From positions 53,622,852 to 53,686,851 of the forward strand of contig NC_059503.1 in assembly GCF_914767665.1 (NCBI RefSeq): a stretch of DNA of 64,000 nucleotides. Reading direction: 5' to 3'. Below, one piece after another: positions 1 through 11,458 of this stretch. The translations under genes and the position numbers were made by a program. Each line of letters begins with the position of its first letter. Positions within the stretch are counted from its first letter, which is position 1. The DNA comes from Harmonia axyridis. Taxonomy: Eukaryota; Arthropoda; Insecta; Coleoptera; Coccinellidae. The notes under the pieces are model-generated. The model made no database searches. It saw only the letters and a list, made by a program, of their open reading frames with translations, and was not told the DNA's origin.

Positions 1-467
1 TACCTGATACAAATAAAAAAACAAACCTTAAAAATTTTAAAAGCAGACTATGAGAACTTCTTCGAAGAAAGGCATACCTACTATAGTGTTTAGGAATCTC
101 AGTGAAATCAGCCTTTGAGTACAAAGTGTGAATTAATTTATCTCTATATGTGTTCATTAGCAAGTTTCACGTTGATTTTTTTTGTATCTTGGTGTGTGTA
201 CTCTCTTTCATTGCATTGTCGAACTATCCTATACATGCTATGTCTTACTGGATCAATGAAGATTTATTATTCTTATTACCAAATTTATTCCATTTGACTG
301 AAAATAAAATACGATACAAATGTGATAGATGAGAATATAATCACGTATAACTACCAGTTATTCTTTTTGGTGGAAATTCACCGAATATTTTTATTTTTGA
401 AGTTTCAACTGAACATTTCTCACTTCAAGTTCAATGTTTGTAAAGAGAAGACCAATAGCGATAAGCA
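1..467. other. No recognised gene; 5' flank of first receptor
   Basis: AT-rich sequence upstream of the first receptor exon. The open frames here are short, start on TTG and show no family resemblance. Nothing else was recognised. Confidence 0.6.
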
Positions 468-1337
468 ATGATTGTCGGCATTATGAATCAGCAAATAATT
501 ATTTTGAAATCATGGAAATGGAGTTTAGTGTTGCCAATATTCGAATTCAAACCTTGTCAGAAAATATTTATAACTAAAAATGGTGTCTCTCGCATAGTCC
601 ACAGTATTTTCTTTGTTTTTCTTCGTCTATCAGTTTTTATCCTCTCCAATCAAGAATTCGAATTTTCTGTGGGCTCTTTAGCCATTCACATTGACACGAT
701 TAGTGCTACTGTTACAATGATTTTAACTCTCTACAATATCCACTGTCACGCGAAGGATATTCTAATGATTCTCCAAAAAATTAATGGTATTCCAAGAAAA
801 TTAAGATGCTTCGGTGTGATATTCCCAGCAATCGTTCAGAGAAAGAAATTCATACTGTTCTTATTTTATTTAACAAATCATGTCTGCATGCTTCTCGTAG
901 AATCTAGTATCATTTTCTACGAATACGGATTTCTGTCATTTATCGATATACTGTTTTATTACGCCTGTTCTTTCATCATTTCCGATTTGTATTTGATATA
1001 TAATGTACTGGGAATCGCCCTTGAATACTATTTGCAAGCATTCAATAGCTTTGGGAGAGACAAAAATTTGAAAATTGAAGTAAAAGAAATTTGGAAATTT
1101 TTCGACGAATTTCGCCATACAACAAAAGAATGTAATCGAATTTTCTCGTTTACAATATTAATTGGTTTATCTCACCAATTTATTTCGGTTATTTTTTCTT
1201 TTTTTTGGATTATCACTGCAAACAGTTTATCTTCGATCAAATTAGCTCTTTACTCCTTCTTGAACTTTTCATGGCTATTCTGTTCCAGTTACAGAATAAT
1301 GTGTTTTGTGGTTACATTCGCCAGAGTTGAACAAGAG
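468..1337 (+). CDS. Gustatory receptor-like first exon (array member 1)
   Basis: Encodes 290 codons from ATG 468 to a GTGAGT donor at 1338, phase 0. Insect gustatory receptors are seven-transmembrane ligand-gated channels of taste neurons, and this is the large N-terminal exon that would carry most membrane segments. Visible features are an N-terminal KSWKWSLVLPIF block, shared in pattern with the other members (W-K/N then LP), followed by about six hydrophobic stretches near residues 40-60, 65-90, 125-150, 160-190, 220-245 and 255-280. The exon itself has no stop or frameshift. The downstream exons that should encode the GFFPLD-like and TYhhhhhQF blocks were not found before the next transposon, so this may be a truncated gene. 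A short DLYNNLDLPED-like stretch after an AG at about 1848 could be a decayed second exon, but that is weak. Assignment rests on similarity to the complete member at 29093. Confidence 0.7.
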
Positions 1338-2469
1338 GTGAGTATTTCGTTTGAATTTATATGAAGATAATGCCGAAAATGTCATGGGTTCTTATTATCG
1401 TTCAAAATTGTCTTTATCGCAAGGGCGTAGATCTTTGTATTCTCTTGGAGAGGGTAATCGAAAAAAAATTTGTTAACGACTACGTTTAGTCACATCTACA
1501 ATGTGAAAAAAAGAGATTTGATAACGAAGTTCAAACCAAAATACTCGAAATAATAGCATTTTTTTATTACCAATTCAATTGTTCATACCTTATTCAGGAT
1601 TTCCCTAAATTGGATATACAAAGTAAGTGAGAGATTCCTTGGATAGAATTGAGGAGAAAAAGTCCTATAAACATGGACCAGCAAACGATTTGTTTTCGAG
1701 ATACAGGATATTCCTTGTAGTCCTTCTCTTTTGTGTTTCTTATTTCAACTTATCGAATCTTTATCAATCTTCGCTACAGATTGGGTAAAGAAGTACCAAA
1801 AATTATAATTAATTTATTCATCACAGCTTACTTACAGGATCTTTATAATAATTTGGATTTACCTGAGGATTGCTAGAGAGCTGTTTGAAATTTTTGTCTC
1901 GAAACAAACACACATGCAATAAAACTACAAAAAACCAAATAGTATATAACTGTACCAAAGTCCTTTTTCTATTTTTCTAAACTACCAGTGATCCACCAAA
2001 AAAAGTTCTGGAGGAAAGAAGCGGGTTCTCTTTCAGAAAAAATATCAACCTGTAGATTGACCTTCAAAATTAGCTTATCACATGATGAAAACTTGGAAAA
2101 TTGGAATATCTATGCCAAATTTAAGTTAAATATCTTGTGAAGGGAAGGAAGGTGCTTTGAAAAAAAGTCAAACTTTAACACCATGTGTCTCGAAAATAAA
2201 GCGTTTGCGGATCCTCATTATAGGACTTTTCGTCCTAAAATGATCCGAGGAATCTGTCATTCTAGATTGTGCCTCCATTTTATAAAAACTCAGTATAGTC
2301 AAAAACTTTCAAAACTTACATTTTGCGATGAGAATTAGTCAATTACTCAGTTCCGTTCTTCGATAACTGCAGTATTGAAATTTTGTGACAAGCCTGATAT
2401 AAAAAACAGCTAACATTATTGGTAAGTGTATACCGATAACGAATGAAAAAATTACATATGGAAAAATAT
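1338..2469. other. Downstream of receptor 1; no convincing exons
   Basis: I searched for receptor 3' exons (acceptor, GFFPLD-like block, TYhhhhhQF) and saw none. A possible decayed exon 2 lies near 1849-1882 and soon meets a stop. The rest is unassigned AT-rich sequence. Confidence 0.45.
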
Positions 2470-2640
2470 TTTATGGAGAAATTTTCGTTATTCGTCTTGC
2501 AAGGGGTTAATTACACCCAGTAGGTACCAAGGGCGTAGAAATGGGGGGTATGGGGGTACTTATCCCCCTCCCCAATATTTTCAAAATATAAAATTTTAGA
2601 AAACTCGAAAAGACGAATAACAAAAACTTATCCATAAAAT
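2470..2640. repeat. Short inverted repeat around a GC-rich core
   Basis: Arms of about 30 bases (2470-2500 and 2608-2640, sharing TTCGTTATTCGTCTTG in inverted form) enclose a G-run/C-run core at about 2535-2575 that begins with AAGGGCGTAGAAATGGGG. The shape suggests a small non-autonomous DNA element with or inside a second one. The family was not identified. Confidence 0.5.
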
Positions 2641-2645
2641 GAACA

Positions 2646-3484
2646 AATAAAATTCATTTTACTTTCCTTTGAAATCGACACGTCAGTAAAAAATCGGACC
2701 CTTTCATGGTTTATGAGTTTATTATCGCTTCCAAGATGAGTACTTTTACTACAAGCTCGTCTTTATCCGAGGTTTATTATTTTCCTTTATCTCTCTGCTT
2801 TCTCGGAATCATCCCTTATTTGTCATCTGTGCTATCCTAGTGTCAACGGTTGTTTCACGTCGTTTGGCACGCTTGAAGTTTGTTTTCTGAATTTCTGATA
2901 TATTTAGATATTTATTGCATTATTCGGTTCAATGTTATTCCAACATTGTAATTTGACGAGAAATTGAAGGCTCAATTTTAATTAATTTTTATATTGTGAA
3001 CTATCTAATTTTCATTATTATTACTGAAGAAGGAGAGACTCACCGAAACGTCTAATTAAATATTCTTATATGAAACAAACATCATCATTAAAAACCGGAC
3101 ACATCCAAATAAAGGAAACCATAGTAACTATTTATTGCATTATGTATATTTTAAGTTAATATGAAACGTTGATTCACTATGGGACATAAGTAGTGCGTTC
3201 TTCGTGGATAAACTCGCGAATTGAGTGAAATATTGTATCACTGATTACATTTCTGGGCGCATCATGTCAAATTTGATAGTTCTTGTTGGGGACGAAATTT
3301 GCTTATTGAAAATGACATATGCTGCCTCTATCAATGTTTATTACTCTGAGAAGCATATGTATTTTGAATACTTTAGGACCGTTGGGCATAAAGTAAACAG
3401 AGAAACCATTTTATAAGTTTCGAAATTGAAAACTTTTCAACATTTTTTATTCGAAATATTATATTAAGATCTCGTGAATGCTAT
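2646..3484. other. Unassigned intergenic stretch
   Basis: No supported gene. The open frame near 3225-3416 has no recognisable family, so it is not called. Confidence 0.5.
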
Positions 3485-4240
3485 ACAGGGTCTTTCACGA
3501 GGAACCTCACCCATATTTATACGGGAAACTACTGAACGTATTTTCATGAAATTTAGCACTTATAAGTATTTCACGATGCTGATGAAATCTAAAATATTTT
3601 CAAGGCATGAGCACCTCCGGTTTTTCCGGAAATGACGTCAACTTCCGTTTTTCAAATTGGAACACCATTTTTTTATTGCAGAAATAGATTCCTTAGAAAA
3701 TTTCAAGTTATTTTGATGTAACATTTTTCAGTTTTGTTTGGAAAATTCTCTCTGAGCGGGAAAATTCGAAAAAAAAATCGAAAATAGAGCTCCGCTGAAA
3801 CAAGAATAACTTCGAGGTTTTTGGATGGAAAATTTTCATTTTTGGGATTTTTCAAGATGTAAGATTGATGTATCCACTTTAAAAATCGAAATCGCGATTC
3901 ATGATACAGGGGGTGAAAAAATCGCTTTCAAAGTTAGGGATGACAAAATCGTGAAAAATCAATTTTTTCAAATTAGAACCCCATTTTTTTATGGCAGATA
4001 TTGAATCTACGTTAAAAAATAATGTGAGTGTATGCATCATACCCTTGCCCTAAAATGGATATTTTCTGAGTTATTCACAAAAAACTGTTTTTCGTCTTGA
4101 ATTTTCAGCTATTTCTTTTCCCTTCACGCCAACAAGATGAAATTTTCAGGAACTGTTATTTGAACCACCCCTTCTTGAAACCGACTTCAAGTTACTATTA
4201 GGAGAACCATGGTAAACTCTCGCAGTTATAACTAGAGAAG
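3485..4240. repeat. Left long terminal inverted repeat
   Basis: Reverse complement of 5680-6458, from the terminal CAGGGTC to GTTATAACTAGAGAAG at 4240. The transposase stop codon (4232-4234 on the minus strand) falls inside this arm. Confidence 0.9.
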
Positions 4241-5403
4241 ATGCTCAAAGTTTTGACCGTTAATTTCTAGACATTTATTTATACGTCTCAGGAATGCTTC
4301 GTGCGTTGCTCTTCTTATTTCATCGGGAGGAAGAGATCTGTAAAAGTGTTTAAAAACCAAATTGAGTTTCAAAACTATGAATCTAAAAATCTAAACAAAC
4401 CTGAACGCATTTCTGACTCGTTCTATGCAGTCCTCTTTATCAGTCAGGGGAGTTGAGTAGACAATATATTTTATCCTACCCCAAACATAATAGTCTAAAG
4501 GAGTTAATTCGGGAGAACGTGGTGGCCAAAGATGTGGACCATTGTTCGCCAACCATCGATCTTCAAATAACCTGTAGAGGATATTTGACACATTGAGTGA
4601 ATTGTGTGGAGGCGCGCCATCTTGTTGATACCATAAGTCATTATGGTTCTGTACTAGCGGCTCAATTATTTGAGTCAATATGTCAGAATATCTATCTCCT
4701 AAGGGAGAACATTCTTTAAATAATGCAAACATGTGTAGTGTTCTATCTTACCAGTTAAAGTCCCATCGTAAATGTGAACATCGAGAATTGCATTATTTTT
4801 GATGGCGCAAAAAACATTGAAACTCCAGGTCTCTTGAAAGTTCCATTGTCTGAAGTGGTGGTTGTTCTCTTCATCCCAATAATGACTGTTATGCCTATTG
4901 AAAGAACCATTCTTTGTGAATTTAGATTCATCTGTCCAAATTATACAGTCCGAAAAGTTTTCATTCTCTTGAAATCGAATCATCATAGCTTCGCAAAACT
5001 CTGTTCTCCTGACGAAATCAGTTTCCTTCAAATGCTGTACCCTATTGAATTTATATGGGTGCATTTTATGTTTTTTTAATATTCTCCAAACACTCGATTG
5101 AGATAATCCCAGATCAATCTCGGCATCTTTGAGAGAATTTTGAGGATTCACACGAAAATATGCAAGAACTGTAATTTCGTTGTTCTCATCTTCTACTACA
5201 CTTTTTTCTCTGTGTATAGTTTTCTTAACGAAAGATCCGACATTTCTCAAGTTTGTCATGGTTCTGTTAATGGTATCTCTCGTTGGTCTGGGTCGGTCAG
5301 GAAACCTCTCAATGAACAGTCGAATCGTTCTATCTACAACTTTATTACATTCTCCATGAACTAGAATGAGATTTAAATAATCTTCATTGGTAAAATTAGG
5401 CAC
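4232..5403 (-). CDS. DD41D transposase, three exons
   Basis: Cut-and-paste transposase of the IS630-Tc1-mariner group. The ORF looks broken because it jumps frame near 4700, but a GTAAGA...TTAG intron of 53 bases (4699-4751) and a second of 63 bases (4338-4400, GTTTGT...TACAG) restore one frame. Exons are 5403-4752, 4698-4401 and 4337-4232, 1056 nt, 351 aa plus stop. The first splice gives GTLTGDRYSDIL and the second gives RSLPPDEIRRATHEAF ending FEHLL. Visible in order are an N-terminal helix-turn-helix region (NEDYLNLILVHGEC, then SLKDAEIDLGLSQSSVWRIL), the first catalytic Asp in WTDESKF, the second in WYQQDGAPP and the third in PPRSPELTPLDYY, 41 residues after the second. The first codon is GTG, with a stop upstream and no ATG until about residue 50, so this copy may have lost its ATG or may use an undetected 5' exon. 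Confidence 0.85.
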
Positions 5404-5679
5404 AGTGATCGATTTTATAACTTAATACGAATTATCACCAAATTAATAGTATCTAAACACAAAATGCTACTGAATAAAGAGGAATTTGGCAGATGTAATT
5501 AATGATATCTATCATTAAAAAAAAGAATATAAAACATGGTAAGTTTTTGCATATGGTTCGTAAGGAATTATTTCTTTATCACTGGAGAGAAAACCGATGG
5601 CCGATTAGTTGAAATAAAGAGGTTTCCGATACAAATTCGAATCAAAATTCGCCATCTACTTAGGATCAACCTGTAATAA

Positions 5680-6458
5680 CTTCTCTAGTTATAACTGCGA
5701 GAGTTTGCCATGGTTCTCCTAATAGTAACTTGAAGTCGGTTTCAAGAAGGGGTGAAAAATCTACAGCATGGTTCAAATAACAGTTCCTGAAAATTTCATC
5801 TTGTTGGCGTGAAGGGAAAAGAAATAGCTGAAAATTCAAGACGAAAAACAGTTTTTTGTGAATAACTCAGAAAATATCCATTTTAGGGCAAGGGTATGAT
5901 GCATACACTCACATTATTTTTTAACGTAGATTCAATATCTGCCATAAAAAAAATGGGGTTCTAATTTGAAAAAATTGATTTTTCACGATTTTGTCATCCC
6001 TAACTTTGAAAGCGATTTTTTCACCCCCTGTATCATGAATCGCGATTTCGATTTTTAAAGTGGATACATCAATCTTACATCTTGAAAAATCCCAAAAATG
6101 AAAATTTTCCATCCAAAAACCTCGAAGTTATTCTTGTTTCAGCGGAGCTCTATTTTCGATTTTTTTTTCGAATTTTCCCGCTCAGAGAGAATTTTCCAAA
6201 CAAAACTGAAAAATGTTACATCAAAATAACTTGAAATTTTCTAAGGAATCTATTTCTGCAATAAAAAAATGGTGTTCCAATTTGAAAAACGGAAGTTGAC
6301 GTCATTTCCGGAAAAACCGGAGGTGCTCATGCCTTGAAAATATTTTAGATTTCATCAGCATCGTGAAATAGGTACTTATTAGTGCTGAATTTCATGAAAA
6401 TACGTTCAGTAGTTTCCCGTATAAATATGGGTGAGGTTCCTCGTGAAAGACCCTGTAT
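5680..6458. repeat. Right long terminal inverted repeat
   Basis: Inverted partner of 3485-4240. It carries a 16-base insertion relative to the left arm near 5757-5772. The open frames here and in the left arm are mirror copies and not genes. Confidence 0.9.
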
Positions 6459-6599
6459 TGCCTGCAGCAAAAATAGATTCAACTTTATTGTCTGGTCATC
6501 AACATTATGGAAAGAAAAACCAGACTCAGGCGTTATGCCTGCAAGCATTATTGAACCTATGAAATTTAAAAACTTACTACAAAAATAATTATTCTGTAT

Positions 6600-7165
6600 T
6601 GAGAACGTTTACGCGCAGATTATGGCCGACAAAAACGTCTATCTGAGCGTACAATTTGTAAGACAGTAGAAAAATTAACCAGAACAGATCTCAGTCTACA
6701 TCTTAAAATCAGAATGCTTAAATGCTACGTATTTCCAGTACTGCTATATGGGATGGAGGCCTGGACGCTTAAGAAATGCGACACCGATAAGCTGGAAGCA
6801 TTCGAGATGTGGACATATCGAAGAATCCTCAGAATAAGCTGGGTGAGCAGAACAACGAACAAGGAGGTGTTGAGAAGAATGGGAAAGGAGAAGGAAATAG
6901 TCGACACAGTCAAGATCAGAAAATTGCAGTATCTGGGCCACGTGATGAGAGGGGATAGGTATACGCTGTTGCAAACCATTATACAGGGGAAAATACAGGG
7001 TAAAAGAAGTAGGTATAGGAAGAAGACGCATCTCCTGGTTGAACAACCTAAGGCAGTGGTACAACAGTAGCTCTGTTGAATTGTTCAGATCCGCAACTTC
7101 AAGGGTAAAAATCGCCATGATGATAGCCAACCTCCTTAAAGGAGACGGCACATAAAGAAGAAGAA
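6600..7165 (+). mobile_element. LINE reverse transcriptase 3' fragment (RTE-like)
   Basis: The frame 6714-7070 encodes the C-terminal tail of a LINE polyprotein: VFPVLLYGMEAWTLKK, then FEMWTYRRILRISW, and YLGHVMRGDRY. This block follows the reverse transcriptase in RTE/R2-like retrotransposons. After a frameshift near 7020 it continues RRRISWLNNLRQWY and ends with ANLLKGDGT just before an (AAG)n tail at 7155-7170. The reverse transcriptase domain is absent, so the copy is 5'-truncated and dead. Confidence 0.8.
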
Positions 7166-7699
7166 GAAAAATTCGAAGAGACAGATTTGTTACAGATGTC
7201 TTAAGCGACGCGACGCGGTTGATATTAGATTTCCTCAATTTCACATTCTCTTTCTCACTGTTTTGTATCAGTGACCCCCTCCTCATCGTTCAATTGCGAC
7301 CAATTTGCTCTTACTTCTTGTCAACGTCAATTGGCAGCTGTATCTTGTGCTACCTGTATAAACCTTTTTATCATTACACTCTTTTGGTAAATTTTAGAGT
7401 TGTTTGTTCTGACCGGAGGGTATTTCCGGGAATAAATTCACCTGGCGCCCATTTAATTTGGATTACCTATCATATCTTACCATTCTGAAGAATCCCCCCG
7501 TCCCCACTGAGGGAAGCCGCGGATACCCAAGTAGGTAGTTCAGGTAAAAACCTCAGAGTTGAAGTTTGAATACAGCGATCGACAAAAAGGTTTATTCAAC
7601 ATAAAGTAAAGAGATACTCATTTTGCATCGTTAAAATTAAGTACATTCGGATCCCCAAAATAGAGTGCGCTGCTTCTTTATCGTACAAAACGTTTCATT
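7166..7699. other. Unassigned stretch between LINE fragments
   Basis: No recognisable gene. It includes CCCCCCGTCCCCACTGAGGG around 7494, atypically GC-rich for the window. Possibly more degraded LINE sequence. Confidence 0.4.
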
Positions 7700-9760
7700 T
7701 ATAAATAAGCTTCCAAAGGAGACAACAGTGTTTGGCGAATGGCCAAAGCACTGCACTCAGATAGGAAACCAACCCTACCGATTCACAGTCAGCAAGGAAT
7801 GGTAAATAGTCCAGAAGAAAAGGCTGAAAATTTCGCAGATAATCTGGAAAGCGAATGCAGCTCTAATTAGAACAATGTGAATTTGGACCACATCGAGGAC
7901 ATAAACCGCAAATAGAGAAGAAAATTCAAAGAGGAAGCTACGGAAAGTATTGGTTCCGCAACCGTTCAGAAAATCCATAACACTTTTATGTCGAGTAAAG
8001 TGAAAACGGCACCAGGACTGGACGACATCACTAACTTGACGTTGCAAAATCTCCCCCGAAAAGCCTTAGTAGCACAGACGATTATAGTCAATGCTACGCT
8101 ACGACGGTACTTTTCGAAGCAATTGATGAAAGCCAACGTGGTTTCAATCCACAAGGCCGGCAAAGATGCTAAATTTCCGCAGAGCTACCGTCTGATCAGT
8201 CTTCTCTCTTGCATAGGAAAGATTAAGGAAGCGGTCATGCTGAAAAGATTGAAGACAATAACGGAAGAAGAAGATCATACATAGAGTTAAAACAGTTCGG
8301 TTTTCAAAGCCAACACTCCTCTGTACAAGTGCTCCAGGTAGTGGAACAAATCACGGATGGATATAACCACAAACAAGTTACAGGGGCTGTGTTCTTGGAT
8401 CTGGCCAAAACGTTTGATGAAGTATTGCACAAAGGACTGCCATACAAACTGCTTGCGGCCGGTTTCCCACTTTCCATGGTCCAACTTGTAGCCCCTTACT
8501 TGCATTAGCTGCTTTCAAGTCAGGTACGTGTCACCCCGGGGCTCGGCGCACTAGAGCTTCGAGCCCTTGCGATGAGTGGAACGCGCCAAAACGAAACTGT
8601 CAAATTCAACGAAAACAAACCAGCGTTCTACAGTTGTCTCGTACTTTATGCGAAGTAACGGTCTTCTTTCTCTCTCACATCTATCAGGGCTCGAAGCCCC
8701 GCAAATGCGGGGGTGTTTCAGGGGAAAGGGGAAGGTAACGCGAGGGCTCGACGCCCTGTTTACTGGAACACTACAAGTGTTCCTGACGTTGGCTGGAAAG
8801 CACCTTTTGTCGCAAGTTTAGAGCCAAAGTTGATGGAGTATTGTCTTCAGAGAGGTCTTTTTCAGCCGGAGTTCCGCAAGGATCTCTGCTGTCTCCATTA
8901 TTATTTATAATATATGTATCCGACATGCCAAAAACGGAGAAAACTTCCATGGCGCTGTACGCTGACGATACCGCCATACTTGGCAGTTCGTGTCCCAAAG
9001 TTGCAACGAAGAACCTACAAGAAGCCATCTACAGATTTCAATTTTGGTTTGCTCCATGGAGAATTGAAGTAAACCCTGGGAAGAGCGAAGCTGTTCTTTT
9101 CAGCCAAAAGAAAAAAGATTCCGAAGGATGCGTCGTAATGTCGGTAGGAGGATCGAATGGAAAAACGAGGCCGAGTATCTAGGATTGATACTTGACAAGA
9201 AGCTTACTTGGAAAAGACACGTCACATCAGCTGTGACAAAGGGAAAGACAGCAGCGGTAGCGTTGTAACCGCTTAAAGAAGCGGTTACAAGCGGTTGCTA
9301 CTTTTGCAAAGGCAAAAGTAGCAAAATGAATCTTTCCAACAAGCTTCTTCTCTATAGGTCTATAATTTGGCCGGTCATGACTTACGCATGCCCGGCTTGG
9401 GGATACGCCGCAAAGATTCATCTTCAGAGACTTCAAGTCGTGCAGAATACGATCCTGAGACGAGCCTTGAATGCACCATGGTTTGTCAGCAACATACGGA
9501 TACATGAAGACTTGCAAATACCATTCCTAGACGTCCATCTAAGAGACCTGAGCGTGAAGACCTTCAGTAAAATGAAAAATCAAGCAAAGCCTCTTATAAG
9601 AAAGGCTTGCGACTATGATAAAAAAGCCTCTAGAAATCATCAAATACCGAGATGGCGCTTTCCTCAGAAGTGTGTGTTAAAGCCGAACTTCAACTGACAC
9701 ACGAGATTGTGTAATGATTACACAAACCTTCTGAGTGGCATAGTTTCACCTGCTAGAGCA
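7700..9760 (+). mobile_element. Decayed jockey-like LINE
   Basis: Reverse transcriptase of a non-LTR retrotransposon, spread over several frames. In order: KTAPGLDDITNLTLQNLPRK and SYRLISLLSCIGK (8018-8230), then in another frame AVFLDLAKTFDEVLHKGLPYKLL (8386-8455), then AGVPQGSLLSPLLF and the catalytic ALYADDTAIL (8866-8985), and PWRIEVNPGKSE. The 3' domain is at 9326-9697 with LYRSIIWPVMTYACPAWGYA. Frameshifts, a TAG near 8282 and an insertion at about 8508-8765 make it inactive. The order of blocks fits jockey/CR1-type elements, but the exact clade is not established. Confidence 0.8.
8508..8765. other. GC-rich insertion inside the LINE
   Basis: About 250 bases much richer in GC than the surroundings interrupt the reverse transcriptase between VQLVAPYLH and the next conserved block. 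Near its two ends lie partly inverted copies of a short motif (TCGAGCCCTTGCG at about 8557 and GCGAGGGCTCGACGCC at about 8740). Family unknown. Confidence 0.45.
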
Positions 9761-10014
9761 GATCAAAATAGTTTACCAGAGGTGAATTATATTGAGATTG
9801 AGTAGTAAAAGGCCTATCTGCAAAAGAGAAAGAAGTTCCAAGTTCCAAAATTAATTGTTTCATTTATGGATGTAGTAATTTATCCTGAATATATGATGAG
9901 GAGTCAATTTACGATAAAACCATAATTATTTACCTATTCATTTCGATTTCATATACATTTACTGAAACCTTTTCGACATAACATTTCAATATATACCTGT
10001 TTTTATTTTATGGA
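9761..10014. promoter_or_regulatory. Upstream region of receptor 2
   Basis: AT-rich sequence between the dead LINE and the second receptor start. The promoter would lie here, but no specific element could be assigned. Confidence 0.25.
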
Positions 10015-10907
10015 ATGATGATATTTCCCTCAGAGAAAATATGTGGAATATCAATGGAATATGGCGAATTACAAACAATCACCTTCAAGATATGGAAAGT
10101 AACTCTCATTTCACCGCATTTTGAGTTTAACCACAGAAAAGGATTTTATGAAGCTTTGAACCGACCACTTCGACCCTTCTACTCTAAAATATTACTTCTG
10201 GTTTCTCTTTATATTGTTAAAAACAGAGTAGTAGAAGCTGACTCTTCTTTGGAAAATATCATAGCAATAACAGATTGTTCTGCTTCAACAATAATCTTAA
10301 TAGCAATGCTTATAATTTATGAGCAATTGAGTAATTTAGAGGGAATTTTTTCAGAGATGAATATAATATACGAAATTGAGAGTAATCTAGGATTTGAAAC
10401 CAATAAGAATATTTCTAGAGAAAGTCTATATTGGTTTATATTTCATGTGGTTTGGTATGTGGTGATGTTATCTTATGAAATATACTTATCCCTTGATATA
10501 GATTTATGGACTTACTTCAAAATATTTGTCATGCATAAATGTATTTACCTTATGCTTTGTTTCCAACTATTCTTTATGTCGATGAATACTTTATTCCAAT
10601 TTCATTTTTTGATAATCTCGAATTCACCCAAAAACATAACTGCATCTCGAGTGGTGGAAGTTATAAAGATTCAAGAATATATTCATTCGACATATATGAA
10701 GTTTTTCCGATGCAACTCTTCTGTAATTTTACTCAAAAGTGGTACAGAGTTCTTCAGAGTATTCTTGTAACATTGTCTTGGTTATTTGTTCCGCAAAAGG
10801 ATTACCCACTTGCATTTATTTGGACAATATGGTGCTTGATGTGGGCATTGATTTCTTTTATCAAATTCATTGTGACGACTAAGACAGCTACTAATACAGG
10901 AAGAATG
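10015..10907 (+). pseudogene. Gustatory receptor-like first exon, frameshifted (array member 2)
   Basis: Starts at ATG 10015 with the family pattern FKIWKVTLISPHFEFN and several hydrophobic stretches. The starting frame runs to a stop at about 10770. The rest of the exon (SILVTLSWLFVP, then FIWTIWCLMWALISFIKFIV and TNTGRM) is in a different frame that ends at a GTGAGT donor at 10908. A net frameshift therefore lies between about 10540 and 10740. Splice donor position and hydrophobic profile match the other array members. Without an intron explaining the shift, this copy is best read as a pseudogene. No 3' exons were found before the transposon at 11350. Confidence 0.7.
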
Positions 10908-11349
10908 GTGAGTGATCATTAAATTTGCTTCAATTGTAGCATAAAGACGAATTTTTTTATAGACCTTACTAGACTACTGGCTCGTTCTGTTAAATATATT
11001 GTTTTACTCCAGCTACAATAATGTATAGTAGTACTCAAGTTGTAACTCAATTGAGGCATTGAGTATTGAAGTACTAGTTTTCTTTATTATTTGTAATATT
11101 TTAGATCTCTGTAGATTTGCATTCAGAATAAGCATATCTCATGATAGAATATATATTTTTTTCCTCAAAATTACACCCGAAAAGTGGACGCCCAATATCT
11201 ACCACTCATGCACAAGATCGGTTTTTGACTGTGTCTACACGTTGAGCCTTTGAGTACTTGTCGAATCATGCAACAGAGGCTTTTGAACGCTTTTAGTGTT
11301 TTGGTTTCGATTGAAACAGTTCGTCGAAGACTTCGAGGCATTATTCTAT
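10908..11349. other. Downstream of receptor 2; nothing recognised
   Basis: No receptor 3' exon motif is visible before the left end of the DD41D element. Confidence 0.4.
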
Positions 11350-11458
11350 AGGGTGTTTTTTTCCGAGGATATAACTTTAAGTTGGCATTTCTGTTCAAGA
11401 TGGCAATCGATTTAACAGCTGTCAAGTGATTTATTCTCAGTTTGGTTTGGCAATTCAT

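Larger units (their letters stand above)
3485..6458. mobile_element. IS630-Tc1-mariner (DD41D) transposon with long inverted ends
   Basis: A complete DNA transposon of about 2.97 kb. It starts TA-CAGGGTCTTTCACGAGG and ends with the same sequence inverted, GACCCTG-TA, so the TA at each edge is the expected target duplication. The terminal inverted repeats are unusually long, about 756 bases on the left and 779 on the right. They differ by scattered substitutions and an extra 16 bases in the right arm near 5757-5772. The minus-strand transposase fills the middle. Intact ends, TA duplication and readable transposase point to a fairly recent insertion. Confidence 0.9.

Noticed and set aside
1747..1790. 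STYRIFINLRY as receptor 1 last exon
   Set aside because: Lacks the Gln-Phe ending and a good acceptor.
4699..4751. Frameshift mutation in the DD41D transposase
   Set aside because: A GT-AG intron of 53 bases restores the frame and gives the conserved LTGDRY junction, so mutation is the poorer explanation.
4774..5364. Plus-strand frames over the DD41D transposase
   Set aside because: Opposite the real transposase exons; no start context or family.
6744..7286. 180-codon minus-strand frame
   Set aside because: Antisense of the LINE C-terminal domain, which is clearly coded on the plus strand.
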